From Pseudodesulfovibrio pelocollis (GTDB taxonomy: Bacteria; Desulfobacterota; Desulfovibrionia; Desulfovibrionales; Desulfovibrionaceae), in assembly GCF_030282845.1 (NCBI RefSeq), contig NZ_JASTWE010000005.1:1-64000 (forward strand): 64,000 bases of DNA, read 5' to 3'. Every line of letters begins with the position of its first letter. Position 1 is the stretch's first letter. This document shows positions 1-7,476 of this stretch, piece by piece. A program made the position numbers and the translations under genes. A model generated the notes under the pieces. The model had not been told where the DNA came from and searched no databases. It worked only from the letters and a program-made list of their open reading frames with translations.

Positions 1-411
1 GTCGCCCCCCAGCAGCACGTTGAACACCAGTGCCTGCCGGATCGCCACCCGGATGGAGCGCGGCGGAAACGGCACGCATTCGCTCAGGACAAACTCGGCC
101 AGATCGCGATTGTCGCGCATGGTGCCGCCCCTGGCAAGGCCGCGAATGCCGCCGAAACCCGGGTCATACATCAGGCGCAACGAAGGAAACCGCTCCACGA
201 TGCGGTTGACGCGGTTCTTGTCCGTGCACTCGCACCGGATCATGGTCGGCACATCGATGAGCAGGCCGCTGTAGGGCACCTCGATGACCGCCCCGCCGAT
301 GCCGTCGGGCGAAGACACGCAGTCCACCTCGACATCGAGTTGGCGCAAGGTTTCAAGGTACGCGGCCCGGGCCGGGCCATCCTCGGCAATCAACAGCAGC
401 CTGGTCTTCAA
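1..411 (-). CDS. PilZ/receiver-like regulatory protein, N-terminal part only
   Basis: Partial gene running off the left edge. The frame reads continuously from a TTG at 411 to base 1, giving 137 residues that begin MKTRLLLIAEDGPARAAYLE. No ATG lies upstream in this frame; the TTG is chosen because an AAGGAGA stands 9 bases before it. The first part looks like a receiver-type alpha/beta fold (LLLIAEDGPAR, then GLLIDVPTMI), followed by a basic segment (DKNRVNRIVERFP). I recall this arrangement from Desulfovibrio PilZ (cyclic di-GMP) proteins, but the PilZ part itself would lie outside the window, so the family is inference. It is divergent from the feo genes. Confidence 0.6.
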   Translation of the reverse strand, partial: MKTRLLLIAEDGPARAAYLETLRQLDVEVDCVSSPDGIGGAVIEVPYSGLLIDVPTMIRCECTDKNRVNRIVERFPSLRLMYDPGFGGIRGLARGGTMRDNRDLAEFVLSECVPFPPRSIRVAIRQALVFNVLLGGD

Positions 412-567
412 AAGCGAAGGTCTCCTTGAACATGTGTCCCAAGTAAGAGATGCCGGGTATAAGCCAATTGGCGGCCATTGACAAGGAAAGTGCAACGGAC
501 GCCACGCCACCCACAGGGCGTACCCCGACCGCACTCTGTTTTTTTTGCCCGACCTGCGAGACACCTC

Positions 568-596
568 TTGACACCGATTCTCAATATCACTATTTA
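568..596 (+). promoter_or_regulatory. Promoter with overlapping Fur-box-like dyad (feo operon)
   Basis: A perfect -35 TTGACA (568-573) is followed by a 17-base spacer and a -10 TATTTA (591-596). The spacer contains CGATTCTCAATATCA (575-589), which matches 10 of 14 defined positions of the 7-1-7 Fur dyad TGATAATnATTATCA. A repressor bound there would cover the whole core promoter. Since feoA and feoB follow, iron repression by Fur is the natural reading; binding itself is inference. Confidence 0.6.
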
Positions 597-639
597 TCCC
601 TTGTCTGTCCAAACGGGATTTTTCAAAGCGAGGGAAGCC

Positions 640-819
640 ATGCTCGACACCCTGATCGTCGGTGCCATCGTTGTGGTGGCCGCCGTCTATGTCGGACGCC
701 GAATTTTCATTCAATTCTCGTCCAAGACGCCGTCCTGCGGCTGCTCTGGCTGCTCCGGCGCAGGCTCCTGCCCGAGCGCGGACAAGGGACCGGACGGTTC
801 CGGCTGCGACGGCAAGTGA
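640..819 (+). CDS. FeoB-associated Cys-rich membrane protein
   Basis: A 59-residue protein with one N-terminal membrane segment (about residues 4-17, rich in V, A and I), a short basic stretch (GRR), then a small C-terminal tail holding five cysteines in the pattern CGCSGCSGAGSC plus a final C. Small proteins of this build accompany feoAB in many anaerobes and are annotated as FeoB-associated Cys-rich proteins; the cysteines may bind iron or stabilise the FeoB complex, but the role is not proven. It is the first gene after the Fur-like promoter and 53 bases before feoA, so probably part of the same operon. Confidence 0.75.
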   Translation: MLDTLIVGAIVVVAAVYVGRRIFIQFSSKTPSCGCSGCSGAGSCPSADKGPDGSGCDGK

Positions 820-872
820 CATTGCCGCCTGCTGAAATTGAATTTCATTATAATACACGAGGAACATTCATC

Positions 873-1115
873 ATGAAAACAGGTTTTTGCCTGCGCAATG
901 CCCAGGTCAACCAGATGCTGAAGATCGTGACCGTGTCCGCCGAGGGGGAACTCGGCAGACGCATCCGCGACCTGGGTCTCATCCCCGGCACGGAGTGCAA
1001 GGTCATCGGCAAGGCCCCGCTCAAGGACCCCGTGGCCCTCAGGCTCAAGGATTTCACCCTCACCCTGCGCAACAGCGAGGCGGACCACATCACCGTGGCC
1101 GCCCTTGAGGACTAG
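873..1115 (+). CDS. feoA: Ferrous iron transport protein A
   Basis: An 80-residue FeoA-family protein, a small cytosolic SH3-like domain that supports ferrous iron import by FeoB. The typical FeoA core is visible: a first strand with GELGRRIRDLGLIPGTECKVI and a later RLKDFTLTLR strand that ends in the ITVAAL motif. Length is normal for the family. The ATG at 873 follows a GAGGAACA ribosome-binding site. feoB begins only four bases after the stop codon, so the two are surely cotranscribed. Confidence 0.92.
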   Translation: MKTGFCLRNAQVNQMLKIVTVSAEGELGRRIRDLGLIPGTECKVIGKAPLKDPVALRLKDFTLTLRNSEADHITVAALED

Positions 1116-1119
1116 AATT

Positions 1120-3306
1120 ATGGCCAAGTACACCCTCGGCATCGCGGGCAACCCCAACTGCGGCAAGACGACCATGTTCAACGCCCTGACCGGGGCGCGA
1201 CAGCATGTGGCCAACTGGCCCGGCGTCACGGTCGAGAAAAAGGTCGGAATGATCAAGGCCGGGGAGGACACCATCGAACTGGTGGACCTGCCCGGCACCT
1301 ACTCGCTGACCGCCTACACCCAGGAGGAACTGGTCGCCCGCAACTTCCTGGTGGAGGACCGGCCCCAGGTGGTCATCGACGTGATGAACGCCGACGCGCT
1401 GGAGCGCAACCTCTACCTCGCCGTGCAGATCATGGAGCTTGGCGTGCCGCTGGTGCTGGGCCTGAACATGATGGACGAGGTCCGTCAGAGCGGCAAGCAC
1501 ATCGACAGCGACAAGCTGGCCGTCCTGAGCGGCTGCAAGGTGGTGGAGACTGTGGCCAGGGAGGGCAAGGGCGCGGACGAACTGCTGCGCACCTCCCTCG
1601 AACTGGCCCGGGAGCAGCGCGGCGAGTGGAAACCGCTGACCATCTCCTACGGCCCGGACCTGGACCCGGTGCTGGTCGAAATGCAGGCCCTCATCGAGGC
1701 CGAATCCTTCCTGACGGACAAGGTGCCCTCGCGCTGGACCGGCATCAAGTACCTGGAGCGCGACGAGGATGTCATCGCCAGAGGCCGCGCGGTCAACGCC
1801 GACTTCTCCGCCAGGCTCGAAGCCATGGCCGACGCGGTGGAGATGCATACCAGAAAGACCCTCAACGCCCGGCCCGACGCGCTCATCGCCGACTACCGCT
1901 ACGGATTCATCGCGGGCATGATCAAGGACGTGGTCACCTATCCCGTCCTCGACCAGGACCGCGTCAGCCGCTCGGACGCCATGGACAAGGTGCTCACCCA
2001 CACCCTGCTCGGCCCGCTGATCATGCTCGGCATCGTCTATGTCATCTACGAGATCACCTTCACCGTGGGCGAGGTGCCCATGGGCTGGCTCGAATCCTTC
2101 TTCGGCTGGCTCGGGGACACGGTCACCGAGGCCATGCCCGATGGCCATCTGCGCTCGCTGCTCGTCTCGGGCATCATCGACGGCGTGGGCGGCGTCCTCG
2201 GCTTCGTACCGCTGATCATGTTCATGTTCCTGATGATCTCCGCCCTGGAGGACTCGGGCTACATCGCGCGCATGGCCTACATGCTCGACCGGGTCTTCAA
2301 GATATTCGGCCTGCACGGCACCTCGGTGCTGCCCTTCATCGTCTCGGGCGGCATCGCGGGCGGCTGCGCCGTGCCCGGGGTCATGGCCACCCGCACCCTC
2401 AGAAGCCCCAAGGAGAAGCTGGCCACCATCTTTGTCGCCCCCTACATGACCTGCGGGGCCAAGGTGCCGGTCTTTCTGATGCTTTCCGCCGCCTTCTTCC
2501 CGGAGAACGCGGCCACGGTCATGCTCATGATCACTCTGGGCGCGTGGGCCATGGCCCTGATCGTGGCGCGCGTCCTGCGCTCCACCGTCATCCGGGGCGA
2601 TTCCACGCCTTTTGTCATGGAGCTGCCGCCCTACCGCATGCCCACCCTGCGCGGCGTGCTCATCCACACCTGGGAACGCACCTGGGAATACGCCAAGAAG
2701 GCGGGCACCATCATCCTTGGCATCTCCATCCTCATCTGGGCCATGATGACCTTCCCCCAGATGCCCGAGGAGCGCGCCGAGGTCTTCGAGGCGCAGCGCG
2801 CGCCCATCGTCGCCCAGCTTGAGACCCTGGACGAAAACGAGGACGAGGACGCCATGGCCGCCCTTGAAGAGCAGCTGGCCGACATCGACAACGCCGAGGC
2901 CGAGGCGGCCATCCACCACACCGTGGCCGGACGCATCGGCAAGGCGCTGGAGCCCGTGTCCCTGCTGGCCGGGTTCGACTGGCGGACCAACATCGCCCTG
3001 ACCGGCGGATTCGCAGCCAAGGAAGTCATCGTCTCCACGCTGGGCACCGCCTATTCGCTGGGCGAGGTGGACCCCGAGGACACCGACACCCTGGCCCAGA
3101 AGCTGGTGAACGACCCCATGTTCACCCCGGCCTCGGCCGTGGCCCTGATCCTCTTCACCATGCTCTACGCCCCCTGCTTCGTCACCGTGGTGGCCATGGC
3201 CCGCGAGTCTAGCTGGACCTGGGCCACCTCCAGCGTCATCGGCTCCACCGCCCTGGCCTATGTCATGGCCGTGGCCGGATACAACATCGCTCGGCTCGTG
3301 CTCTGA
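1120..3306 (+). CDS. feoB: Ferrous iron transporter FeoB
   Basis: A 728-residue ferrous iron permease. The N-terminal G domain shows G1 GNPNCGKTT (residues 10-18), switch I WPGVTVE, G3 DLPG, and G4 NMMD. After a helical spacer come the membrane segments with two Gate (nucleoside-recognition-like) repeats, including the conserved GGIAGGCAVPGVMATR and CGAKVPVF motifs, and a FeoB_C region. An acidic loop rich in E and D (around residues 550-600) lies between membrane blocks. The upstream in-frame ATG at 1105 overlaps feoA; the ATG at 1120 gives the normal family N-terminus. No feoC is seen. A clear terminator follows, closing the operon. Confidence 0.96.
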   Translation: MAKYTLGIAGNPNCGKTTMFNALTGARQHVANWPGVTVEKKVGMIKAGEDTIELVDLPGTYSLTAYTQEELVARNFLVEDRPQVVIDVMNADALERNLYLAVQIMELGVPLVLGLNMMDEVRQSGKHIDSDKLAVLSGCKVVETVAREGKGADELLRTSLELAREQRGEWKPLTISYGPDLDPVLVEMQALIEAESFLTDKVPSRWTGIKYLERDEDVIARGRAVNADFSARLEAMADAVEMHTRKTLNARPDALIADYRYGFIAGMIKDVVTYPVLDQDRVSRSDAMDKVLTHTLLGPLIMLGIVYVIYEITFTVGEVPMGWLESFFGWLGDTVTEAMPDGHLRSLLVSGIIDGVGGVLGFVPLIMFMFLMISALEDSGYIARMAYMLDRVFKIFGLHGTSVLPFIVSGGIAGGCAVPGVMATRTLRSPKEKLATIFVAPYMTCGAKVPVFLMLSAAFFPENAATVMLMITLGAWAMALIVARVLRSTVIRGDSTPFVMELPPYRMPTLRGVLIHTWERTWEYAKKAGTIILGISILIWAMMTFPQMPEERAEVFEAQRAPIVAQLETLDENEDEDAMAALEEQLADIDNAEAEAAIHHTVAGRIGKALEPVSLLAGFDWRTNIALTGGFAAKEVIVSTLGTAYSLGEVDPEDTDTLAQKLVNDPMFTPASAVALILFTMLYAPCFVTVVAMARESSWTWATSSVIGSTALAYVMAVAGYNIARLVL

Positions 3307-3325
3307 CCCATCCGGCATCACACAC

Positions 3326-3358
3326 AAAAAAGGGAGTCCTTCGGGGCTCCCCTTTTCA
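3326..3358 (+). terminator. Rho-independent terminator after feoB
   Basis: A-rich lead, then a GC stem (AAAGGGAG pairing with CTCCCCTTTT, loop around TCCTTCGG) followed by a T run. It sits 20 bases after the feoB stop. Confidence 0.85.
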
Positions 3359-3406
3359 TTTGGAAACAAATCCCCTATCGTGCGCCCGCAAACACCAAGG
3401 AGATTC

Positions 3407-4372
3407 ATGCCCGCCCTTATCGCTCACCTGAAATCCCTGCTCAAGGACGCAACCCGCGCCAGTTGGGAGATGTTCAAGGTCATGATCCCGGTGATCATCG
3501 TGGTCAAGATCCTCCAGGAACTGGAACTGATCGGCTATCTGGCGTGGCCTCTCAAGCCGCTCATGGGACTGGTGGGGCTGCCCGCCGAGATGGGGCTGGT
3601 CTGGGCCACGGCCATCGTCAACACGACCTATGCGGGCCTCATCGTCTTCCTCTCCCTGGCGGCGGACCATCCCCTGACCACGGCCCAGGCCACGGTGCTG
3701 GCCGTGCTCATCCTGGTGGCCCACGCCCTGCCCATGGAAAGCGCCATCGCCAGACGCTCCGGGGCGCGCTTCCTCTTCCAGTGCGCGGTGCGGCTGGTAG
3801 GGGCCTTCACCCTGGGCTGGCTGCTCAACACCATTTACACCGCCACAGGCACCCTACAGGAACCGGCCACCGTACTCTTCCGGGTGGACCAGCAGGCCGC
3901 CGATCCCACGCTGGCCACCTGGGCCGTGGACCAGTCCATCAACCTCGCCTCCATCTTCGTGGTCATCCTGGTGTTGCTGGTGATGATGCGCCTGCTCACG
4001 GCGCTGCGCATCGTCGAGATGATGAACAGGCTGCTGCGCCCGCTGCTCAAGCTCATCGGCATCGGCCCCAAGGCCTCGGCCATCACGGTCATCGGCCTGA
4101 CCATGGGCCTGTCCTACGGCGGCGGCCTGATCATCAGCGAGGCGCGCAAGGGCAGCGTGGGCAAGGAGGATGTCTTCTATTCCCTGACCCTGATGGGCTT
4201 GTGCCACTCGCTGATCGAGGATACCCTGCTTCTGGCCCTCATCGGCGGCCACATCTCGGGCATCTTCTGGGGGCGGCTGATCTTCGCCGTGGTGGCCGTG
4301 GCAGGCATCGTCCAGATCGTGCGCCGACTGCCCCCGCACGTTCAAAACAACTACCTCTGGGTCGGCAAATGA
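3407..4372 (+). CDS. Nucleoside-recognition (Gate) domain membrane protein
   Basis: A 321-residue integral membrane protein with about eight hydrophobic segments and two Gate-type repeats. The first half (VVKILQELELIG, LPAEMGLVWATAIVNTTYAG) and second half (GLSYGGGLIISEARKG, GLCHSLIEDT) resemble the spore-maturation SpmA/SpmB and FeoB Gate families. The transported substrate is unknown; sequence alone does not show it. An AAGGAG precedes the ATG. It starts 50 bases after the feo terminator, so it has its own transcription start or depends on read-through. ridA follows within 27 bases. Confidence 0.8.
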   Translation: MPALIAHLKSLLKDATRASWEMFKVMIPVIIVVKILQELELIGYLAWPLKPLMGLVGLPAEMGLVWATAIVNTTYAGLIVFLSLAADHPLTTAQATVLAVLILVAHALPMESAIARRSGARFLFQCAVRLVGAFTLGWLLNTIYTATGTLQEPATVLFRVDQQAADPTLATWAVDQSINLASIFVVILVLLVMMRLLTALRIVEMMNRLLRPLLKLIGIGPKASAITVIGLTMGLSYGGGLIISEARKGSVGKEDVFYSLTLMGLCHSLIEDTLLLALIGGHISGIFWGRLIFAVVAVAGIVQIVRRLPPHVQNNYLWVGK

Positions 4373-4398
4373 CCGCCCGGAGCCAGCCGGGAGACACC

Positions 4399-4779
4399 AT
4401 GACCGACATCGCCACCATTCACACGGACAAGGCTCCGGCCGCCGTGGGCCCCTACTCGCAGGCAACCCGCACCGGGGACATGCTCTTCGTCTCCGGCCAG
4501 CTGGGCATCATCCCGGGCCAGGGGCTGGCCGAGGGATTCGAGGCCCAGACCCGTCAGGCCCTGGACAATCTCAAGGCCATCCTCGAAGCGGGCGGCTCCT
4601 CCCTAAGCCGCGTGCTGGCCGTGGACGTCTTCATCATGGACATGGCCCGCTTCGCGGACCTCAATGCCATCTATGCGCAATACTTCGGCGATCACAAGCC
4701 AGCCCGGGCGGCCATCCAGGTGGCCGGGCTGCCCCTTGACGGGCTGGTGGAGTTCAAGTGCATCGCCCTGGCCAAGTAG
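4399..4779 (+). CDS. ridA: RidA family reactive enamine/imine deaminase
   Basis: A 126-residue RidA (YjgF/YER057c/UK114) protein of normal length. Family hallmarks are visible: AVGPYSQA near the N-terminus, FVSGQLG, and a C-terminal block with the catalytic-type Arg (PARAAIQVAGLPLDGLVEFKCIAL). RidA hydrolyses 2-aminoacrylate and similar imines formed by PLP enzymes, protecting branched-chain amino acid synthesis and other PLP-dependent steps. A GGGAGACACC site precedes the ATG. It is probably cotranscribed with the Gate-domain gene. Confidence 0.93.
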   Translation: MTDIATIHTDKAPAAVGPYSQATRTGDMLFVSGQLGIIPGQGLAEGFEAQTRQALDNLKAILEAGGSSLSRVLAVDVFIMDMARFADLNAIYAQYFGDHKPARAAIQVAGLPLDGLVEFKCIALAK

Positions 4780-4798
4780 CCCGACACCGAAACTCCCC

Positions 4799-4826
4799 TT
4801 GACACCGCCAACCATGGTCCGATAAG
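4799..4826 (+). promoter_or_regulatory. Promoter of the Phe leader and ADH synthase gene
   Basis: A perfect -35 TTGACA (4799-4804), 16-base spacer, and GATAAG (4821-4826; 4 of 6 to TATAAT). Predicted transcription start is near 4833, only about three bases before the leader-peptide ATG at 4836. If right, the leader mRNA would be nearly leaderless and the AAGCAGG before the ATG would not be transcribed. Mapping is by eye. Confidence 0.5.
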
Positions 4827-4835
4827 CAGGAACCC

Positions 4836-4910
4836 ATGACACGCACCACCGCCCGTTTCTTTTTCTTTAGCTTTTTTTACAGGAACGCCTGCGGTCTTGG
4901 TGTGCGCTAA
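4836..4910 (+). CDS. Phenylalanine-rich attenuator leader peptide
   Basis: A 24-residue open frame, ATG 4836 to TAA 4908-4910. It reads MTRTTAR, then FFFFSFFY (six Phe and one Tyr within eight codons, 4857-4880), then RNACGLGVR. Such a run is far outside chance and resembles the leaders PheL and PheM of enterobacteria. The peptide itself has no expected function; its translation senses charged tRNA-Phe (and perhaps tRNA-Tyr). The codon run ends six bases before attenuator segment 2, the arrangement needed for a stalled ribosome to free segment 2. It is too short to be found by ordinary gene callers. Confidence 0.88.
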   Translation: MTRTTARFFFFSFFYRNACGLGVR

Positions 4911-4975
4911 CGTCTGACGAGAAGTATCAGCAACCAAAGAGGCCGCGGGCAAAGTCCGCGGCCTCTTTCTTTTCA
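4842..4975 (+). promoter_or_regulatory. Transcription attenuator responding to phenylalanine
   Basis: Four mutually exclusive RNA segments can be read. Helix 1:2: 4842-4852 pairs with 4891-4895 plus 4899-4904 (three-base bulge). Helix 2:3 (antiterminator): GCCTGCGGTCTT at 4887-4898 pairs with GAGGCCGCGGGC at 4939-4950, 12 continuous pairs including three G-U. Helix 3:4 (terminator): AAAGAGGCCGCGG at 4936-4948 pairs perfectly with 4956-4968, followed by TTTCTTTT. Ribosome stalling on the Phe codons (4857-4880) would block segment 1 and favour 2:3, allowing read-through into the ADH synthase gene at 5014. Plentiful Phe would favour 3:4 and stop transcription. Confidence 0.85.
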
Positions 4976-5013
4976 GGCCGCGCCAGCGACCAAAAACCCC
5001 AAAGGAGAGCGTC

Positions 5014-5805
5014 ATGCACCTGGGAAAAGCCATTCGCATGGAACGGATCATGAACCGCAACAACGGCCGCACCATCGTGGTGCCGCTGGACCACGGCGTG
5101 ACCGTCGGCCCCATCTACGGGCTGGTGGACCTGCGCGAAACCGTCAACCTCGTGGCCGAGGGCGGGGCCAACGCCATGCTCATGCACAAGGGCATTCCCC
5201 GCTGCTCGCACCGGGCTGGCGGCAAGGACATCGGCCTGATCATCCACCTCTCGGCCTCCACATCGCTCTCGCCCTTTCCCAACGCCAAGACCATCGTGGG
5301 CACGGTCACCGACGCCATCAAGCTCGGCGCGGACGCGGTGTCGGTCCACGTCAACCTGGGCGACGAGGCCGAGCCGCAGATGCTGGCCGACCTCGGCAGA
5401 CTCTGCTCCGAGGCCAATGAATGGGGGATGCCGGTGCTGGCCATGATGTACGCGCGCGGCCCCAAGATCACCGACGAGTACGACCCCAGCGTGGTCGCCC
5501 ACTGCGCCCGGGTGGGCGTGGAGCTGGGCGCGGACATCGTCAAGGTCAACTACACCGGCGACATCGAATCCTTCTCCCGAGTGGTGGACGGCTGTTGCGT
5601 CCCGGTGGTCATCGCGGGCGGCCCCAAGCTCGAAAGCGAGCGCGACCTCGTCCAGATGGTCCACGACTCCATCCGCGCGGGCGGGGCCGGCCTCTCGGTG
5701 GGCCGCAACATCTTCCAGCACGAAAACCCGGCCAAGATCGTGGCCGCCCTGCACAAGGTCGTCCACGAGGACTGGGATGTGGACTCGGCCATGGCCCTGT
5801 TGTAG
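5014..5805 (+). CDS. 2-amino-3,7-dideoxy-D-threo-hept-6-ulosonate (ADH) synthase
   Basis: A 263-residue class I aldolase of the archaeal FBA/ADH-synthase family. D26 (in PLDHG), Y146 (MMYARG) and K177 (DIVKVNY, the Schiff-base lysine) have the spacing of the Asp, Tyr and Lys known from the Methanocaldococcus enzyme. ADH synthase joins a 6-deoxy-5-ketofructose phosphate with aspartate semialdehyde to make the precursor that dehydroquinate synthase II converts to 3-dehydroquinate, replacing the DAHP route. A fructose-bisphosphate aldolase role is the alternative, but the Phe attenuator in front strongly favours aromatic amino acid synthesis. An AAAGGAG precedes the ATG. No dehydroquinate synthase II is in the window; the next gene is on the other strand. 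Confidence 0.85.
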   Translation: MHLGKAIRMERIMNRNNGRTIVVPLDHGVTVGPIYGLVDLRETVNLVAEGGANAMLMHKGIPRCSHRAGGKDIGLIIHLSASTSLSPFPNAKTIVGTVTDAIKLGADAVSVHVNLGDEAEPQMLADLGRLCSEANEWGMPVLAMMYARGPKITDEYDPSVVAHCARVGVELGADIVKVNYTGDIESFSRVVDGCCVPVVIAGGPKLESERDLVQMVHDSIRAGGAGLSVGRNIFQHENPAKIVAALHKVVHEDWDVDSAMALL

Positions 5806-5813
5806 GAGGAAAA

Positions 5814-6122
5814 TCAGCGGATGTATTCCACACGCACCGTGGCGAGGTAGCGGGCCATGCGCTCGACCTGGGAGATGGACTCGGCGTGGTCTTTGGCCAG
5901 GGCGGCGCTTTCAAGGGCCAGGCCGATGTGGCCCATGCCACGGAAGCCATAGCCGTAGCCCGTGCCCTTGGCCGTGTGGCCAAGGCGGGCCAGGGCGGTG
6001 AAGTCGCCCTCGGCCAGGGCGGCCCGCATGGCTTCCACCTCCCGATGCGAGCCGGCGAAGAACCGCTCCATGAGTTCTTCCAGGTCCGCGTCTATGCGCT
6101 CGATGATGGGCGTCTCGATCAT
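5814..6122 (-). CDS. Hpt (histidine phosphotransfer) domain protein
   Basis: A 102-residue single-domain protein. The phosphoacceptor motif is clear: LGHTAKGTGYGYGF, with His followed by xxKGTG as in Hpt domains, flanked by helices suited to a four-helix bundle. Such proteins carry phosphate between a hybrid kinase and a response regulator. No kinase is adjacent, so its partners are unknown. AGGAAGGC precedes the ATG. It is convergent with the ADH synthase gene, eight bases apart. Confidence 0.85.
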   Translation of the reverse strand: MIETPIIERIDADLEELMERFFAGSHREVEAMRAALAEGDFTALARLGHTAKGTGYGYGFRGMGHIGLALESAALAKDHAESISQVERMARYLATVRVEYIR

Positions 6123-6293
6123 GCCTTCCTGTCCGGTCGTTTTGATGCGGTCGTATTGTTGGAATTGGGCCGAGGCGACACCCTCGTGCCGAAAGTTGCA
6201 CCGACTTGAACTTGCTGGGAAATGTCCCTAAGGTTTCCTTGACATTCACCCCTGGCACGAACCCTGTCAAGCCTTGAGGATATGGCCCACGGC

Positions 6294-7463
6294 ATGAAAC
6301 ACCGCGCTTTGGCCCTGCTCGCCCTGATCACCCTGGTCGCCCTGCTCGGCTCCTGCTCGCGTCACGACGCGGTCAGGGTGGCGCGGGCCGCGGCCACGGG
6401 CAGCCCGGCCGCGGCGGCCGAGTCCCTGGCCAGGAGCAAGGCGCAGGCCTATGCCGTCAATCCGGCGGCTCTGGCCGCCGACCTCAAGCAGATGGCGAAG
6501 ATTGTGGAGGACTTCATCAAGGCCGTGGAGTCCGTGTGGGGCAAAAAGGACACCCGGGTGCCCACCCCCAAGGAATACGTCAAGTACACCCACAACTACC
6601 TCTCGCGGGCCAGCGTGGACTTTGACAAGGGGATCGTCGTGGTCGAGACCCTCGACCAGGAGCGGCCCATGGACAGCCTGCGCACCGCCATCATCACTAC
6701 CCTGCTCACCCCGGCCGATCCGCGCGCCGTGGACCTGTATTCATCCAACCCGGTCAGGCTCGGCGAGACACCCTTTCTCTATGGCGAGGTCAAGGACCAC
6801 GAAGGCCATGACATCCGCTGGGCGTGGCGGGCGGAGCGGTTTGCCGACCATCTCATGGCCTCGGGCGTGACCACCCGGGCCATCAACGGCAAGACCGTGC
6901 GCGCCGTGACCTTCCGCATGATTCCAGACCACCTGGACGTGCGCGCCCGCAAGTATCGCGAGTTGGTGGAAGCTGCGGCAGCCCGCTTCGCCGTAAGCCG
7001 CAGCCTGATCTACGCCATCATGAAGGTGGAGTCGGACTTCAATCCCTTTGCCGTCAGCCACGCCAATGCCCTGGGGCTGATGCAGGTGGTTGCGGCCACG
7101 GCCGGGAGCGATGTCTACCGCCTGCTCAACGGCCGCGACGGCCAGCCTGGCCGCGACGCGCTCTTTGAGCCGCCCACCAACATCACCTACGGCACCGCCT
7201 ACCTGCACATCCTCGACACCCGCTACCTCTCGGACGTGGCCGACCCGGTGTCGCGCGAATACTGCGTCATAGCTGGCTACAACGGCGGCGCGGGCGCGGT
7301 GCTTAGGACCTTCCACAGCGACCGGGCCAAGGCGGCGCAACGCATCAACGGCATGCACCCGGGCGCGGTCTACGACACCCTGCGCACCAGCCTGCCCCAC
7401 GCCGAGACCCGGCGCTACCTGGGCAAGGTCGTGGACGCCAGACGACACTTCGTCAACTTCTAA
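6294..7463 (+). CDS. mltC: MltC-like membrane-bound lytic murein transglycosylase
   Basis: A 389-residue lipoprotein. A signal peptide ends in a lipobox (LLGSC, Cys21), so it should be anchored in the outer membrane. The middle (about 60-210) fits the MltC N-terminal domain; the C-terminal SLT domain has the catalytic Glu in AIMKVESDFNP (E246), then ALGLMQVV, the NITYGTAYL stretch and AGYNGGAG. The end (HPGAVYDTL, AETRRYLGKV) matches MltC closely. It cleaves peptidoglycan glycan strands to 1,6-anhydro ends. The start is uncertain: an ATG at 6282 is in frame but would sit on the GAGGA site; 6294 gives a typical signal peptide. The PilZ gene follows 13 bases later. Confidence 0.9.
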   Translation: MKHRALALLALITLVALLGSCSRHDAVRVARAAATGSPAAAAESLARSKAQAYAVNPAALAADLKQMAKIVEDFIKAVESVWGKKDTRVPTPKEYVKYTHNYLSRASVDFDKGIVVVETLDQERPMDSLRTAIITTLLTPADPRAVDLYSSNPVRLGETPFLYGEVKDHEGHDIRWAWRAERFADHLMASGVTTRAINGKTVRAVTFRMIPDHLDVRARKYRELVEAAAARFAVSRSLIYAIMKVESDFNPFAVSHANALGLMQVVAATAGSDVYRLLNGRDGQPGRDALFEPPTNITYGTAYLHILDTRYLSDVADPVSREYCVIAGYNGGAGAVLRTFHSDRAKAAQRINGMHPGAVYDTLRTSLPHAETRRYLGKVVDARRHFVNF

Positions 7464-7476
7464 CAAGCCATCATCA

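Noticed and set aside
450-872. Extended feoA frame starting at 450
   Set aside because: It would run across the promoter and the Cys-rich gene; the ATG at 873 with its own ribosome site and family N-terminus is right.
1090-3408. 772-codon open frame on the minus strand opposite feoB
   Set aside because: Its product is G-, H- and D-rich low complexity, as expected for the mirror of a high-GC coding frame; feoB on plus has full motifs.
4799-4826. Reading the leader region as part of an upstream coding sequence
   Set aside because: ridA ends at 4779 and no frame with coding character continues; the Phe-rich short frame and hairpins explain the region.
6239-6281. Promoter TTGACA before the MltC-like gene
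   Set aside because: The -35 is good but no acceptable -10 lies at the right distance; left out of the feature list.
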